Positions 1-12,578 of a DNA stretch of 64,000 nt are shown piece by piece. Each line of letters begins with the position of its first letter. Within the stretch, counting starts at the first letter, position 1. This stretch comes from Pseudomonas triticicola (GTDB lineage Bacteria > Pseudomonadota > Gammaproteobacteria > Pseudomonadales > Pseudomonadaceae): contig NZ_JAHSTX010000002.1 of assembly GCF_019145375.1 (NCBI RefSeq), positions 624,001 through 688,000 of the forward strand. The letters are read 5' to 3'. The notes below the pieces were generated by a model that searched no databases, had not been told where the DNA came from, and was given only the letters and a program-made list of their open reading frames with translations. The position numbers and the translations under genes were made by a program.

Positions 1-169
1 AGCGAACTTCAACGAATACTACTGTATCGCCATCAAGCATGACCAGATCAAGCTCGCCGCGTTTGCATAACCAGTTCTGCGCCAACAGGTGCAGACCTTG
101 TTGTTGCAGATGTTCGAGCGCTTGGCGCTCGGCATCCTTGCCGCTTTGCGAGCGTGACCTGTCGGGCAT
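1..169 (-). CDS. yraN: YraN family (UPF0102) endonuclease-like protein, 5' part only
   Basis: This is the N-terminal 56 codons of a minus-strand gene that runs off the left edge. The translation begins MPDRSRSQSGKDAE and continues through a WLCKRGELDLV segment and VVFVEVR. The GELDLV and FVEVR strings are the signature of the UPF0102/YraN family, a small restriction-endonuclease-like fold of unsettled function. Its start overlaps the lpoA stop by one base (TGATG), so it is co-transcribed with lpoA, as is usual in gamma-proteobacteria. The missing 3' part cannot be assessed. Confidence 0.9.
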   Translation of the reverse strand, partial: MPDRSRSQSGKDAERQALEHLQQQGLHLLAQNWLCKRGELDLVMLDGDTVVFVEVR

Positions 170-1980
170 CAGCGCGGTGTGTCCGGCAGGCGCTGCACCT
201 GACCGCTGACGAACTGTGCCCATGGCAGCTGGCGCACTACGCGTTGGGTCTGGGTCATGCCGAGGCTGCCCGACTGACCTTCGATGCGGCTGTCCGGCAG
301 GGCCTTGAGTTGGCCGAGGCGCGGTGCCAGGCGATAGGCGTCGGCGCCCATGGCGTACAGGCGACCGAGGCTGCCATTGGCTTGCGGCCATTGCGCAGCC
401 ACCTGCTGGCGCAGCGGATCGCTGGTTTCCAGCAGCCATGGGGTTTCGCAGAAGCGAATGCCGTTCATGTCGTTGTACTGATTGACGTCGCCGCTTGCGC
501 TGTACACGTGGGAAGTCGCGTAGACCGGCACGTCACCGGCGTACTGGAAGTTCAGGGTCGGCTTGATCTGCTGGGCCTGTTGCGGCGTGGCGGCCAAGAA
601 GATGAATTCGATGTCCTGGCGACGCGAAGGCTGCGCGGCGACATTGGTGCCGGCAACATTCTGCAGGCTCTTGGCGCGAGCTTCGCTCTGACGCAGCTGG
701 AACATGTCGGCGATCTGCTGGGCCAGTTGCACCGGCTGATCGACACGCTCGGTGGCAACGATACTGCCGCCATTGGCTTGCCAGTCCTGGCTGAAGGCAC
801 GCAGGACGCGATCGCCCCATTCGCCCTTCGGCACCATGATCGCGGCGCGATGCAGGCCGTCGGCACGAGCGCGACGGGAAACTTCGCGAGCTTCGTCTTC
901 AGCAGCGAGACCGAACTGGAACAGTTGCGCCGGGCCTTGCTCGCCTTCGCTGTAGTTCAGCGCCAGGGTGGTGATCGGCAGTTGCGGGCGAGTGCTCAGT
1001 TGCTTGACCAGTGGTTTTTCCAGTGGGCCGACTACCAGTTGCACGCCGTCAGCCTGGGCCTTGCGATAGAACTCGTCCATCGAGGTCAGCTTCGAGCTGT
1101 CGTAGAACTCGATGGCAGGTGGGTTCTGGCCGGCCTGTTGCGCCTGATAATGCGCGGCCATGAAGCCTTCACGCAGCGCTTTGCCGACCGACGCCAATTG
1201 GCCGTCCTGTGGCAGCAGCAGGGCGATTTTGCTCAGTGGCTGGCTGGCCAGTTCCTTGAGTTTGGTCAATGGCAGCGGCAGGTTGACAGCCGCCGGGTGC
1301 TTTGGATTCTGCGCACGCCAGTTGTCGATTGCGGCTTGTTGCTGTTCCAGCGTGCCTGCGGTTTTCACCGCTTGCGCCAGAGCCATCCAACCGCCGAGAT
1401 CGTCGGTGTTGTTCGGTTGCAATTGATCGGTTGGCAGCGACGCGATCAGGGTCCAGATCGCTTCGTGGTTCTTGCTCGCCGCTTCGCCTTCCAGCATCGG
1501 TGCAATGAACACACGCTCACGGGCAGCGGCCAGCGTCTGGCCATCGGCTTCAAGGGCGCGGGCGTGAACAGTGCCAGTGCGCACTTGCTGCTCTTCCGGC
1601 ATTTCGCTGAGCTTCTGGAAGCTCGGATGGCTCAGGGCGGTCAGCGCAGCTTTAGGCTGATTGCGCGTCATGGCCAGTTCGGCGGACAGCGTATTGGCGA
1701 AAATCTGCTGGCCTGGCTTGAGTTGCTCCACCGGCACTTGTTGCAGGATTTGCGCGGACTGGCCGGCATTGCCTTGGCGATAAGCCTGGTCTGCTGCGCT
1801 CAGGCGCAGCAGGGCGGCTTGTTCCGGGGTTTTAGCCTGGGCAGCCTGTTCGAGCAGTTGCTCGATGCTGGCGTCCGGAGTCCGTGGAAGTTCGCCAAGG
1901 CTGGAGGAAGGGGAGCTGGCACACGCGGCCAACAAGGCAGCGAGGCAGAGGGCAGTGAACAGCCGCAGGCAAGCGATCAT
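169..1980 (-). CDS. lpoA: Penicillin-binding protein activator lipoprotein LpoA (LppC/YraM)
   Basis: A 603-residue outer-membrane lipoprotein that, in this family, activates the peptidoglycan synthase PBP1A from the outer membrane. The N-terminus is a lipoprotein signal peptide ending in the lipobox LAAC at about residues 17-20. A helical TPR-like N-terminal half is followed by a periplasmic-binding-protein-like C-terminal half from about residue 250 (KIALLLPQDGQ, then VVGPLEKP). The length matches the family. An AGGAA-like ribosome site precedes the ATG. It heads the lpoA-yraN operon and diverges from rsmI, the standard arrangement in Pseudomonas. Confidence 0.92.
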   Translation of the reverse strand: MIACLRLFTALCLAALLAACASSPSSSLGELPRTPDASIEQLLEQAAQAKTPEQAALLRLSAADQAYRQGNAGQSAQILQQVPVEQLKPGQQIFANTLSAELAMTRNQPKAALTALSHPSFQKLSEMPEEQQVRTGTVHARALEADGQTLAAARERVFIAPMLEGEAASKNHEAIWTLIASLPTDQLQPNNTDDLGGWMALAQAVKTAGTLEQQQAAIDNWRAQNPKHPAAVNLPLPLTKLKELASQPLSKIALLLPQDGQLASVGKALREGFMAAHYQAQQAGQNPPAIEFYDSSKLTSMDEFYRKAQADGVQLVVGPLEKPLVKQLSTRPQLPITTLALNYSEGEQGPAQLFQFGLAAEDEAREVSRRARADGLHRAAIMVPKGEWGDRVLRAFSQDWQANGGSIVATERVDQPVQLAQQIADMFQLRQSEARAKSLQNVAGTNVAAQPSRRQDIEFIFLAATPQQAQQIKPTLNFQYAGDVPVYATSHVYSASGDVNQYNDMNGIRFCETPWLLETSDPLRQQVAAQWPQANGSLGRLYAMGADAYRLAPRLGQLKALPDSRIEGQSGSLGMTQTQRVVRQLPWAQFVSGQVQRLPDTPR

Positions 1981-2151
1981 GTAAGTGTTCCTGATACTCG
2001 ATCAAATTAGCGTGGAATTGTACCCAAGCACTGGCCGGGGCGCGATGTTACTGGCGTGAATCGGTCAATTTAGCTGGAGTAAATGTTGCGGCAGCGCACA
2101 ACCGGGCGAAAAACCGCACTCGGCCGGAGCGCATCGCAAGCCTCATGACGC

Positions 2152-2157
2152 GCTACA
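2152..2157 (+). promoter_or_regulatory. Likely -10 element of the rsmI promoter
   Basis: TACAAT lies immediately before the ATG at 2158. No convincing -35 was seen. If this hexamer is a -10 box, the ATG at 2158 lies at or before the transcription start, which favours the downstream TTG at 2191 as the rsmI start. Confidence 0.4.
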
Positions 2158-2190
2158 ATGGCCGCTTTTACCGATCACGAGGTGTGCGCT

Positions 2191-3063
2191 TTGACTGCTC
2201 CAGGTCCTTTGAATTCCGCTGCTGGCTCGCTTTATGTGGTGGCGACGCCCATCGGCAACCTGGACGACATCAGCGCCCGGGCCTTGAAAATCCTCCGTGA
2301 AGTGGCGCTGATTGCAGCGGAAGACACCCGGCATTCGGCGCGCCTGATGCAGCACTTCGGCATTGGTACGCCGCTGGCCGCATGTCACGAACACAACGAA
2401 CGGGATGAGGGTAGCCGCTTTATTACCCGGTTGCTGGCGGGCGACAACGTCGCGCTGATCTCCGATGCCGGCACGCCGCTTATCTCCGATCCGGGTTATC
2501 ACCTGGTGCGTCAGGCCCGTGCGGCCGGCATCAACGTGGTGCCGGTGCCGGGTGCCTGCGCTTTGATCGCGGCGCTGTCGGCGGCGGGATTGCCGTCCGA
2601 CCGTTTTATCTTCGAAGGTTTCCTGCCGGCCAAGTCGGTCGGGCGCAAGGCGCGTCTGGAAGCGGTTAAAGAAGAGCCGCGCACGCTGATTTTCTATGAA
2701 GCGCCGCATCGCATTCTCGAATGCCTGCAGGATATGGAAGCGGTGTTTGGCGGCGAGCGTCAGGCTCTGCTGGCGCGGGAAATCACCAAAACCTTCGAAA
2801 CCCTCAAAGGCCTGCCGCTCAGCGAACTGCGTGCGTTCGTCGAGTCCGACAGCAATCAGCAGCGCGGCGAGTGCGTGGTTCTGGTGGCCGGCTGGACGGC
2901 GCCGGAGTCGGAGGACGCGGTCAGCAGCGAAGCCATGCGCATCCTCGATTTGCTGCTTGAGGAAATGCCGCTCAAGCGCGCCGCCGCACTGGCAGCGCAA
3001 ATCACTGGCGAGCGCAAAAACGTGTTGTATCAGGTCGCGCTGGATAAACAGAAAGGCGTGTAA
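2191..3063 (+). CDS. rsmI: 16S rRNA 2'-O-ribose C1402 methyltransferase RsmI
   Basis: A SAM-dependent tetrapyrrole-methylase-fold enzyme that 2'-O-methylates C1402 of 16S rRNA. The diagnostic VATPIGNLDD is near the N-terminus (about residues 17-26), followed by AAEDTRHS, the LISDAGTP loop and YEAPHRI. I chose the TTG start at 2191 (290 residues) because a GAGG ribosome site lies 8 nt upstream. The in-frame ATG at 2158 abuts a probable -10 box. GTG at 2182 is a further alternative. The gene diverges from lpoA. RsmH, encoded about 1.3 kb downstream, methylates the same nucleotide on N4. Confidence 0.93.
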   Translation: MTAPGPLNSAAGSLYVVATPIGNLDDISARALKILREVALIAAEDTRHSARLMQHFGIGTPLAACHEHNERDEGSRFITRLLAGDNVALISDAGTPLISDPGYHLVRQARAAGINVVPVPGACALIAALSAAGLPSDRFIFEGFLPAKSVGRKARLEAVKEEPRTLIFYEAPHRILECLQDMEAVFGGERQALLAREITKTFETLKGLPLSELRAFVESDSNQQRGECVVLVAGWTAPESEDAVSSEAMRILDLLLEEMPLKRAAALAAQITGERKNVLYQVALDKQKGV

Positions 3064-3136
3064 GCCGTCGCCCATGGCGTTCCTGAGGGTTTTAGCGCTT
3101 GTTCTTCCGGCGCTCTGCCGTTAACCTTCGCGGCGG

Positions 3137-3490
3137 AGAGTCGATCGGACAGTCGCTGCCCTCTATGAAAATTAGGGGGGGGAGGAAAGTCCGGGCTCCA
3201 TAGGGCGAAGTGCCAGGTAATGCCTGGGAGGCGTGAGCCTACGGAAAGTGCCACAGAAAATAACCGCCTAAGCGCGCAAGCGCCGGTAAGGGTGAAAAGG
3301 TGCGGTAAGAGCGCACCGCACGTCTGGCAACAGTTCGTGGCTAGGTAAACCCCACTTGGAGCAAGACCAAATAGGGTCCCAAGGCGTGGCCCGCGCTGGG
3401 ACCGGGTAGGTTGCTAAAGATGTCCAGTGATGGCCATCGTAGACGAATGACTGTTCAAGACAGAACCCGGCTTACAGATCGACTCTCCAC
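3137..3490 (+). ncRNA. rnpB: RNase P RNA (M1 RNA), bacterial type A
   Basis: The catalytic RNA that removes 5' leaders from tRNA precursors. The conserved P4/CRI region GAGGAAAGTCCGGGCTCC is present near 3181, with AGAATGA-like and ACAGAACCCGGCTTA segments near the 3' end. The 5' AGAGTCGAT (3137-3145) pairs with ATCGACTCT (3478-3486) to close helix P1. A T-rich run at 3491-3500 follows and probably ends transcription. The ends are set by the P1 pairing and are good to a few bases. Confidence 0.97.
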
Positions 3491-3788
3491 CTTTTTCTTT
3501 CCCTGCTTGAAACAAAAAAGACGCGGCTGTGTAATATCAGCCGGCCTGGTCTGAAATTCCGGCAGCGGCAAACGCGGTAATAGCCTTTTCCCACCCTGCT
3601 TCAATCAACAGCCGAAGCGCCTTTGTAATACCGAAAAAATCTTACTCTTAACAAACTACTTTAACTTTCGAGCGCAGCTTTCAGTGCTGCATCAAGTTAT
3701 TGGTCGAAACTTCACGTCAGATTCTCGTTGAGCCTCCTTTTACGTCGCTAAATCTCCGTTCTGTAAGGCTTTTCCTTTAATCCGCGCC
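3491..3788. other. Intergenic region between rnpB and the mra promoter
   Basis: About 300 bp, more AT-rich than its surroundings, with no credible open reading frame, tRNA or strong hairpin. It probably carries rnpB termination signals and upstream DNA of the mra promoter. Confidence 0.5.
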
Positions 3789-3818
3789 TTGACGGTGTGG
3801 TGGGCGCATTCCTATAGT
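3789..3818 (+). promoter_or_regulatory. Sigma-70-type promoter of the mra/dcw cluster
   Basis: TTGACG (3789-3794) and TATAGT (3813-3818) are separated by 18 nt, close to consensus. Transcription would start near 3825, right at the MraZ boxes, giving a leader of about 70 nt before the mraZ GTG. Confidence 0.75.
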
Positions 3819-3825
3819 GTGCGCA

Positions 3826-3850
3826 AGTGGCGGAAAGTGGCATGAAGTGG
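3826..3850 (+). promoter_or_regulatory. MraZ operator: three AGTGG repeats at 10-bp spacing
   Basis: AGTGG occurs at 3826-3830, 3836-3840 and 3846-3850, exactly one helical turn apart. Known MraZ operators are tandem GTGG-type boxes just downstream of the mra transcription start. This array overlaps the predicted start, so repression of the cluster by MraZ itself is expected. Confidence 0.78.
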
Positions 3851-3892
3851 GTTTTTTGAGCTCAAAACGATAAAAATTGGAGAAACGCTGAC

Positions 3893-4348
3893 GTGTTTCG
3901 CGGAGCTAACGCTATCAGTCTCGATGCAAAGGGCCGTCTCGCCATGCCGAGCCGGTACCGTGACGAGCTCGATTCGCGCAGTTCCGGCCAATTGATCGTG
4001 ACCATTGATGCCGTTGATCCGTGCCTGTGTGTCTATCCGCTCGATGAGTGGGAAATTATTGAAACCAAGTTGCGCGCACTCCCTTCGCTTCGCGAAGAGA
4101 ACCGTCGCCTGCAACGTTTATTGATTGGTAATGCCGTCGACCTCGAACTCGATGGCAGTGGTCGTTTCCTGGTTCCGCCGCGTTTGCGCGAATACGCCAA
4201 GCTCGATAAGCGCGCGATGCTGGTCGGCCAACTGAACAAGTTCCAATTGTGGGACGAGGATGCATGGAATGCGGTATCTGCCGCTGACCTTGCTGCTATT
4301 CAACAACCGGGCGCGATGCCTGATGAACTGCGTGATTTGATCCTGTGA
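3893..4348 (+). CDS. mraZ: Transcriptional regulator MraZ
   Basis: First gene of the dcw cluster, 151 residues, the usual length. It carries two tandem SpoVT-AbrB-like swapped-hairpin domains, seen in the repeated patterns [17 protein letters not shown] and [17 protein letters not shown]. It forms ring oligomers that bind the tandem GTGG-type boxes found here upstream. It starts with GTG, with a GGAGA ribosome site about 9 nt upstream, and overlaps rsmH by 4 nt (GTGA). Confidence 0.96.
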   Translation: MFRGANAISLDAKGRLAMPSRYRDELDSRSSGQLIVTIDAVDPCLCVYPLDEWEIIETKLRALPSLREENRRLQRLLIGNAVDLELDGSGRFLVPPRLREYAKLDKRAMLVGQLNKFQLWDEDAWNAVSAADLAAIQQPGAMPDELRDLIL

Positions 4349-5288
4349 CTATTGATAGCGGCTTTAACCACATCACCGTACTGCTTGACGAGGCCGTCGA
4401 GGCTCTCGCCGTACGTCCTGATGGCTGCTATCTGGACGGCACGTTCGGGCGCGGCGGGCACAGTCGGTTGATCCTCAGCCAGCTCGGGCCGGACGGTCGA
4501 CTCATCGGATTCGACAAGGATCCTCAAGCGATTGCCACCGGGCAAACGCTAGCGGCCGAAGACGGCCGCTTTGTCGTTGTGCAGCGCAGCTTTGCCGAGC
4601 TCGGTTCGGTGGTTGCCGAGCAAGGCCTGACCGGCAAGGTCAGCGGCATTCTGCTCGACCTCGGCGTGTCGTCGCCGCAGCTCGATGATGCCGAGCGCGG
4701 CTTCAGTTTCCTCAATGACGGTCCACTGGACATGCGTATGGACCCGTCCCGTGGCATCAGCGCTGCCGAATTCGTCAACACCGCGCCGGTGGAAGAAATC
4801 GCCCGGGTGTTCAAGGAATACGGCGAAGAACGTTTCTCCGGGCGCATGGCCCGTGCCGTCGCCGAGCGTCGTGACATCAAGCCGTTCGAGCGCACCGCCG
4901 ATCTGGCCGAAGTGCTGAAAGTCGCCAACCCGGCGTGGGAAAAGGGCAAGAACCCAGCCACCCGCGCGTTCCAGGGTTTGCGCATTCACGTCAATAACGA
5001 ACTCGGCGATCTGGAAGCCGGCCTCGACGCCGCGCTGGAAGCGCTGGAAGTTGGCGGTCGTCTGGTGGTCATCAGCTTCCACTCGCTGGAAGACCGCATC
5101 GTCAAACTGTTCATGCGCAAGCTGGTGAAAGGCGAGGCTGACAATCTGCCGCGCAACCTGCCGGTTCGCCACGTCGCCTTCGAACCGAAAATCAAAATCC
5201 ACGGCAAAGCGCAGACGGCCTCCGACGCCGAACTCAAAGCCAACCCACGTTCCCGTAGCGCCGTCATGCGTGTCGCGGAGAAGTTGCG

Positions 5289-5292
<4 letters not shown>
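4345..5292 (+). CDS. rsmH: 16S rRNA m4C1402 methyltransferase RsmH (MraW)
   Basis: 315 residues. A SAM-dependent enzyme that N4-methylates C1402 of 16S rRNA. Visible signatures are [13 protein letters not shown] at the start, [11 protein letters not shown] (SAM-binding loop), [14 protein letters not shown], and [13 protein letters not shown] near the C-terminus. GTG start, overlapping mraZ by 4 nt; the stop overlaps ftsL by 4 nt. The tight coupling is the standard dcw arrangement. Confidence 0.97.
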
Positions 5293-7320
<2,028 letters not shown>

Positions 7321-7321
<1 letters not shown>

Positions 7322-8784
7322 TGTCATTAAGTCTGAACAAGATATTTCCCCACGCCGGCCACGATCTGTTGATCCGTGAACTGGCGCTGGACAGCCGCAA
7401 CGTGCGCGCCGGCGATCTGTTTCTCGCTGTGCCCGGCGGCCGCTTCGATGGCCGTGCGCACATCGCCGATGCCTTGCAGCGCGGCGCCGCTGCCGTGGCT
7501 TATGAAGTCGAAGGCGCCACTGTGCTGCCGATCACTGACGTACCGCTGATTCCGGTCAAGGGGCTGGCGGCGCAGCTGTCGGACATCGCCGGGCGTTTTT
7601 ACGGTGAGCCGAGTCATCACCTGAACCTGATCGGCGTCACCGGCACCAATGGCAAGACCAGCGTGACCCAACTGGTCGCGCAGGCGCTGGATCTGCTCGG
7701 CCAGCATTGCGGCATCGTCGGCACCCTCGGTTCCGGTTTCTACGGCGCGCTGGAAAGCGGCCTGCACACCACGCCGAATCCGATTGCGGTGCAAGCGACA
7801 CTGGGTGACCTGAAAAAGGCCGGTGCCAAAGCCGTGGCCATGGAAGTATCGTCCCACGGTCTGGATCAGGGCCGGGTCACCGCGCTGGCGTTCGACGTGG
7901 CGGTGATGACCAATCTGTCACGTGACCATCTGGATTATCACGGCACCATGCAGGCGTACGCCGAGGCCAAGGCCAAGCTGTTCGCCTGGAATGACCTGAA
8001 GTGCCGCGTGGTCAACCTCGACGACGATTTCGGCCGGCAACTGGCGGCGGAAAAACGCGAGTCGCGTTTGATCACCTACAGCCTGCTCGACAGCAACGCC
8101 TACCTGTTCTGCCGCGAAGCGCAATTCGACGACCACGGCGTGCGCGCCACACTGGTCACGCCGCAGGGCGAACACCATCTGCGCAGTACGCTGCTCGGCC
8201 GTTTCAACCTGAGCAACGTTCTGGCGGCAGTCGGTGCCTTGCTCGGTCTGGATTACGCCCTCGACGAAATTCTCAAAGTGCTGCCGAAGCTCGAAGGCCC
8301 GGCCGGGCGCATGCAGCGTCTGGGTGGCGGCACGCAACCGCTGGTGGTGGTCGATTACGCCCACACCCCGGATGCGCTGGAAAAAGTTCTCACCGCATTG
8401 CGCCCACACGTCAAAGGTCAACTGCTGTGCCTGTTCGGCTGCGGCGGTGATCGTGATCGCGGCAAACGTCCGTTGATGGCCGAAGTGGTCGGGCGTCTCG
8501 CCGACCAGGTGCTGGTCACCGACGACAACCCGCGCACCGAAGATCCCGGTGTGATTTTCGACGACATCCGCGCCGGTTTCACCGCTGTGGATAAAGTTAC
8601 CTTCGTCGCCGGTCGCGGCCAGGCCATCGCGCAATTGATCGCCGGCGCAACCGCTGACGACGTGATTGTGCTCGCCGGCAAGGGTCACGAGGACTATCAG
8701 GAAATCAACGGCGTGCGCCATGCGTTTTCCGATCTGGTCGAGGCTGATCATGCCCTGACCGCGTGGGAGGTGGCCCATGCTTAA
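7321..8784 (+). CDS. murE: UDP-MurNAc-Ala-Glu:meso-diaminopimelate ligase MurE
   Basis: A 487-residue cytoplasmic Mur ligase that adds the third stem residue. The ATP-binding GTNGKT motif is at residues 108-113. The DNPR motif (in VTDDNPRTEDP) marks specificity for meso-diaminopimelate rather than lysine. The carbamylated-lysine region and C-terminal ligase domain are complete. It overlaps murF by 8 nt. Confidence 0.97.
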
Positions 8785-10144
8785 GGCCCTGACACTCAGC
8801 GAATTGACCAACGCACTCGAAGCCCGTTTGATCGGCGCTGACGCGAGTTTCGACGGCGTCAGTATCGACAGTCGTGCGATCCAGCCCGGCCAGTTGTTCA
8901 TCGCCCTGACCGGCCCACGTTTCGACGGTCATGACTACCTGAACGACGTCGCCGGCAAAGGCGCCGTGGCGGCACTGGTCGAGCGCGAAGTCGCCGACAG
9001 CGCGCTGCCGCAATTGCTGGTCAAGGACACCCGTCAGGCCCTCGGCCAACTCGGCGCGTTGAACCGTGCTGCGTTCACCCAGCCAGTAGCGGCGGTAACC
9101 GGTTCCAGCGGCAAGACCACGGTCAAGGAAATGCTCGCGAGCATCCTGCGCACGCGCGGTCCGGTGCTGGCGACCCGTGGCAACCTGAACAACGACCTCG
9201 GCGTCCCGCTGACCCTGATCGAACTGGCGCCGGAACACACCTCGGCCGTGATCGAACTGGGCGCTTCGCGTCTCGGTGAAATCGCCTACACCGTCGGCCT
9301 GACCAAGCCGCACGTAGCGATCCTGAACAACGCCGGCACCGCTCACGTCGGTGAGTTCGGCGGTCCGGAAAAAATCGTCGAAGCCAAAGGCGAAATCATC
9401 GAGGGTCTGGCCGCCGATGGCATCGCCGTGCTCAACCTCGATGACAAGGCCTTCGGTATCTGGAAGACCCGCGCTGCCGGTCGTCAGGTGTTGACCTTCG
9501 CCCTGAGCAACAGCGAGGCGAATTTCCACGCCAGCGATCTGGCCACTGATGCCCGCGGTTGCCCGGCGTTCAACCTGCACACCCCTGAAGGTAGCGAGCG
9601 CGTGCAACTGAACCTGCTCGGTACCCATAACGTCGCCAATGCCCTGGCTGCCGCGGCTGCTGCCCACGCCTTGGGCGTGTCGCTGTTCGGCATCGCCACT
9701 GGGCTGGGCGCGGTGCAACCGGTCAAGGGGCGCACCGTCGCGCAACTGGCGAAAAACGGCATGCGCGTGATCGATGACACCTACAACGCAAACCCCACCT
9801 CGATGTGCGCGGCCGTTGATATACTCGCCGGCTTTTCCGGCCGCACCGTCCTGGTGCTCGGGGATATCGGCGAGTTGGGCGACTGGGCGGAGCAGGGGCA
9901 CCGCGATGTGGGCGAGTACGCCCGAGGCAAGGTTTCCGCGCTTTACGCGGTCGGGCCGAACATGGTCCACGCGGTAAACGCTTTCGGTGAGCAGGCGCAG
10001 CACTTCGGCACCCAGGCCGAGCTGATCCAGGCCCTCGCCGCCGAGCAGGACACAAACACCACCATTTTGATCAAGGGTTCGCGCAGCGCAGCGATGGAAA
10101 ACATCGTTGCGGCTCTGTGCGGGTCCAGTCTGGAGAAACATTAA
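8777..10144 (+). CDS. murF: UDP-MurNAc-tripeptide:D-Ala-D-Ala ligase MurF
   Basis: 455 residues. It adds D-Ala-D-Ala to the UDP-MurNAc tripeptide and completes the pentapeptide precursor. Seen: the N-terminal domain [19 protein letters not shown] loop [11 protein letters not shown], and [11 protein letters not shown] near the C-terminal domain boundary. The stop TAA shares one base with the mraY ATG. Confidence 0.97.
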   Translation: MLKALTLSELTNALEARLIGADASFDGVSIDSRAIQPGQLFIALTGPRFDGHDYLNDVAGKGAVAALVEREVADSALPQLLVKDTRQALGQLGALNRAAFTQPVAAVTGSSGKTTVKEMLASILRTRGPVLATRGNLNNDLGVPLTLIELAPEHTSAVIELGASRLGEIAYTVGLTKPHVAILNNAGTAHVGEFGGPEKIVEAKGEIIEGLAADGIAVLNLDDKAFGIWKTRAAGRQVLTFALSNSEANFHASDLATDARGCPAFNLHTPEGSERVQLNLLGTHNVANALAAAAAAHALGVSLFGIATGLGAVQPVKGRTVAQLAKNGMRVIDDTYNANPTSMCAAVDILAGFSGRTVLVLGDIGELGDWAEQGHRDVGEYARGKVSALYAVGPNMVHAVNAFGEQAQHFGTQAELIQALAAEQDTNTTILIKGSRSAAMENIVAALCGSSLEKH

Positions 10145-11226
10145 TGCTGCTGCTGCTAGCGGAGTATCTGCAACAGTTCTACAAAGGCTTCGCGGTCTTC
10201 CAGTACCTGACCCTGCGCGGGATTCTCGGTGTGCTGACCGCGCTGGTCTTGTCGCTGTGCTATGGCCCGTGGATGATCCGTACTCTGCAGAACCGTCAGA
10301 TCGGCCAGTCGGTACGTAACGACGGCCCGCAATCGCACCTGTCCAAATCCGGTACGCCGACCATGGGTGGCGCGCTGATTCTGTCTTCGATCGGCGTCAG
10401 CACCTTGCTCTGGGCTGACCTGAGCAACCGCTACGTCTGGGTGGTGCTGCTGGTGACCCTGCTGTTCGGCGCCATCGGCTGGGTCGACGATTACCGCAAA
10501 GTCATCGAGAAAAACTCCCGTGGCCTGCCGAGCCGCTGGAAATACTTCTGGCAGTCGGTGTTCGGCCTCGGCGCAGCGATCTTCCTTTATATGACTGCCG
10601 CCACGCCGGTGGAAACCACGCTGATCCTGCCGATGCTCAAGGACTACAGCATTCCGCTGGGCGCCGGTTTCATCGTGCTGACCTACTTCGTCATTGTCGG
10701 CTCGAGCAACGCGGTCAACCTGACTGACGGCCTCGACGGCCTCGCGATCATGCCGACGGTGATGGTCGGCGGCGGTCTGGGGATTTTCTGCTACCTGTCG
10801 GGTAACGTGAAATTCGCCGAGTATCTGCTGATTCCTTACGTACCAGGTGCGGGCGAGCTGATTGTGTTCTGCGGCGCGCTGATCGGTGCCGGCCTCGGTT
10901 TCCTCTGGTTCAACACTTATCCAGCGCAAGTGTTCATGGGCGACGTCGGTGCCCTGGCACTCGGCGCGGCACTGGGCACCATTGCGGTGATCGTCCGTCA
11001 GGAAATCGTCCTGTTCATCATGGGCGGTGTGTTCGTGATGGAAACCCTGTCAGTGGTCATTCAGGTTGCCTCCTTTAAGCTGACCGGTCGCCGTGTGTTC
11101 CGCATGGCGCCGATTCACCACCACTTTGAACTCAAGGGCTGGCCCGAGCCGCGCGTGATCGTCCGTTTCTGGATCATCACCGTGATTCTTGTCCTGGTCG
11201 GCCTTGCCACCCTGAAGCTGAGGTAG
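10144..11226 (+). CDS. mraY: Phospho-N-acetylmuramoyl-pentapeptide transferase MraY
   Basis: 360 residues, exactly the common family length when started at the ATG at 10144. A longer frame starting at 10117 lies inside murF and is rejected. A polytopic inner-membrane enzyme that makes lipid I from UDP-MurNAc-pentapeptide and undecaprenyl phosphate. Conserved motifs include [15 protein letters not shown] and the histidine-rich [12 protein letters not shown] loop. Confidence 0.97.
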   Translation: MLLLLAEYLQQFYKGFAVFQYLTLRGILGVLTALVLSLCYGPWMIRTLQNRQIGQSVRNDGPQSHLSKSGTPTMGGALILSSIGVSTLLWADLSNRYVWVVLLVTLLFGAIGWVDDYRKVIEKNSRGLPSRWKYFWQSVFGLGAAIFLYMTAATPVETTLILPMLKDYSIPLGAGFIVLTYFVIVGSSNAVNLTDGLDGLAIMPTVMVGGGLGIFCYLSGNVKFAEYLLIPYVPGAGELIVFCGALIGAGLGFLWFNTYPAQVFMGDVGALALGAALGTIAVIVRQEIVLFIMGGVFVMETLSVVIQVASFKLTGRRVFRMAPIHHHFELKGWPEPRVIVRFWIITVILVLVGLATLKLR

Positions 11227-11231
11227 AACGA

Positions 11232-12578
11232 GTGTCTCTGATCGCTTCTGACCACTTCCGCATCGTTGTCGGCCTCGGCAAGAGCGGCATGTCCCTGGTT
11301 CGCTTCCTGGCGAACCGGGGCACGTCGTTTGCTGTGGCCGACACGCGGGACAATCCACCGGAACTGGCCACGCTCAAGCGTGACTATCCGCACGTGGAAG
11401 TGCGTTGTGGCGAGCTGGACGTCGAATTCCTCTGCCGTGCCGACGAGCTCTACGTGAGCCCCGGCCTGGCGCTGGCGACCCCGGCCCTGCAAGCCGCCGC
11501 TGCCCGTGGCGTGAAAATGTCCGGCGACATCGAGTTGTTCGCGCGTAACGCGCGGGCGCCGATCGTCGCGATCACCGGTTCCAACGCGAAAAGCACCGTC
11601 ACTACTCTGGTCGGCGAGATGGCAGCTGCGGCCGGCAAGCGCGTCGCTGTCGGTGGCAACCTAGGCACGCCGGCGCTGGATCTGCTCAGCGACGATGTCG
11701 AGTTGTACGTCATGGAGCTGTCGAGTTTCCAGCTGGAAACCACCGACCAGCTCAACGCCGAAGTCGCCACCGTGCTGAACATCAGCGAAGACCACATGGA
11801 TCGCTACAGCGGTCTGCCGGCGTATCACCTGGCCAAGCACCGGATCTTCCGGGGCGCGAAGCAGTTTGTGGTCAACCGTCAGGATGCCCTGAGCCGCCCA
11901 TTGATCGGCGAAGGCCAGCCATGCTGGACCTTTGGCCTGAGCAAACCGGATTTCAAAGCGTTCGGCATTCGCGAAGAAGATGGCGAGAAGTACCTGGCCT
12001 TCGAATTCCAGAATCTGATGCCGGTGCGTGAGTTGAAAATTCGCGGCGCGCACAACCAGTCCAACGCGCTCGCCGCATTGGCGCTGGGTCACGCTGTGGG
12101 CCTGCCGTTCGACGCCATGCTCGCGGCGCTGCGTACGTTTGCCGGCCTCGAGCATCGCTGCCAATGGGTGCGCGATCTCGACGGCGTGGCCTATTACAAC
12201 GATTCCAAAGCCACCAACGTTGGCGCCGCTCTGGCCGCCATCGAAGGTTTGGGCGCAGACATCGACGGCAAGGTCATTCTGATCGCCGGCGGTGACGGCA
12301 AAGGCGCCGAATTCAACGATCTGCGTGATCCGGTGGCGGCCAACTGCCGCGCTGTGGTGCTGATGGGCCGCGACTCCGACAAGATCGGCGCAGCCATCGG
12401 TGATGCCGTGCCGCTGATTCGCGCGACCTCGCTGGTCGACGCCGTTGAGCAATGCCGCGCCGCTGCCCAGCCGGGTGACGTGGTGCTGCTGTCGCCGGCC
12501 TGCGCCAGTTTCGACATGTTCAAGAATTACGAAGACCGTGGTCACCAGTTCGTCCGCGCTGTGGAGGAACTGGCATGA
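11232..12578 (+). CDS. murD: UDP-MurNAc-L-Ala:D-Glu ligase MurD
   Basis: 448 residues. It adds D-glutamate as the second stem residue. The N-terminal Rossmann domain begins with VVGLGKSGMS. The ATP loop reads TGSNAKSTVT, with Ala where many homologues have Gly, a variant I believe is common in Pseudomonas. YNDSKATN and LLSPACASFDMF mark the later domains. GTG start 5 nt after mraY; 4-nt overlap (ATGA) with ftsW. Confidence 0.97.
   Translation: MSLIASDHFRIVVGLGKSGMSLVRFLANRGTSFAVADTRDNPPELATLKRDYPHVEVRCGELDVEFLCRADELYVSPGLALATPALQAAAARGVKMSGDIELFARNARAPIVAITGSNAKSTVTTLVGEMAAAAGKRVAVGGNLGTPALDLLSDDVELYVMELSSFQLETTDQLNAEVATVLNISEDHMDRYSGLPAYHLAKHRIFRGAKQFVVNRQDALSRPLIGEGQPCWTFGLSKPDFKAFGIREEDGEKYLAFEFQNLMPVRELKIRGAHNQSNALAALALGHAVGLPFDAMLAALRTFAGLEHRCQWVRDLDGVAYYNDSKATNVGAALAAIEGLGADIDGKVILIAGGDGKGAEFNDLRDPVAANCRAVVLMGRDSDKIGAAIGDAVPLIRATSLVDAVEQCRAAAQPGDVVLLSPACASFDMFKNYEDRGHQFVRAVEELA

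Noticed and set aside
154..2010. 618-codon plus-strand open frame antisense to lpoA
   Set aside because: The minus strand encodes a clear lipoprotein. The plus frame has no recognisable domain and is a high-GC shadow.
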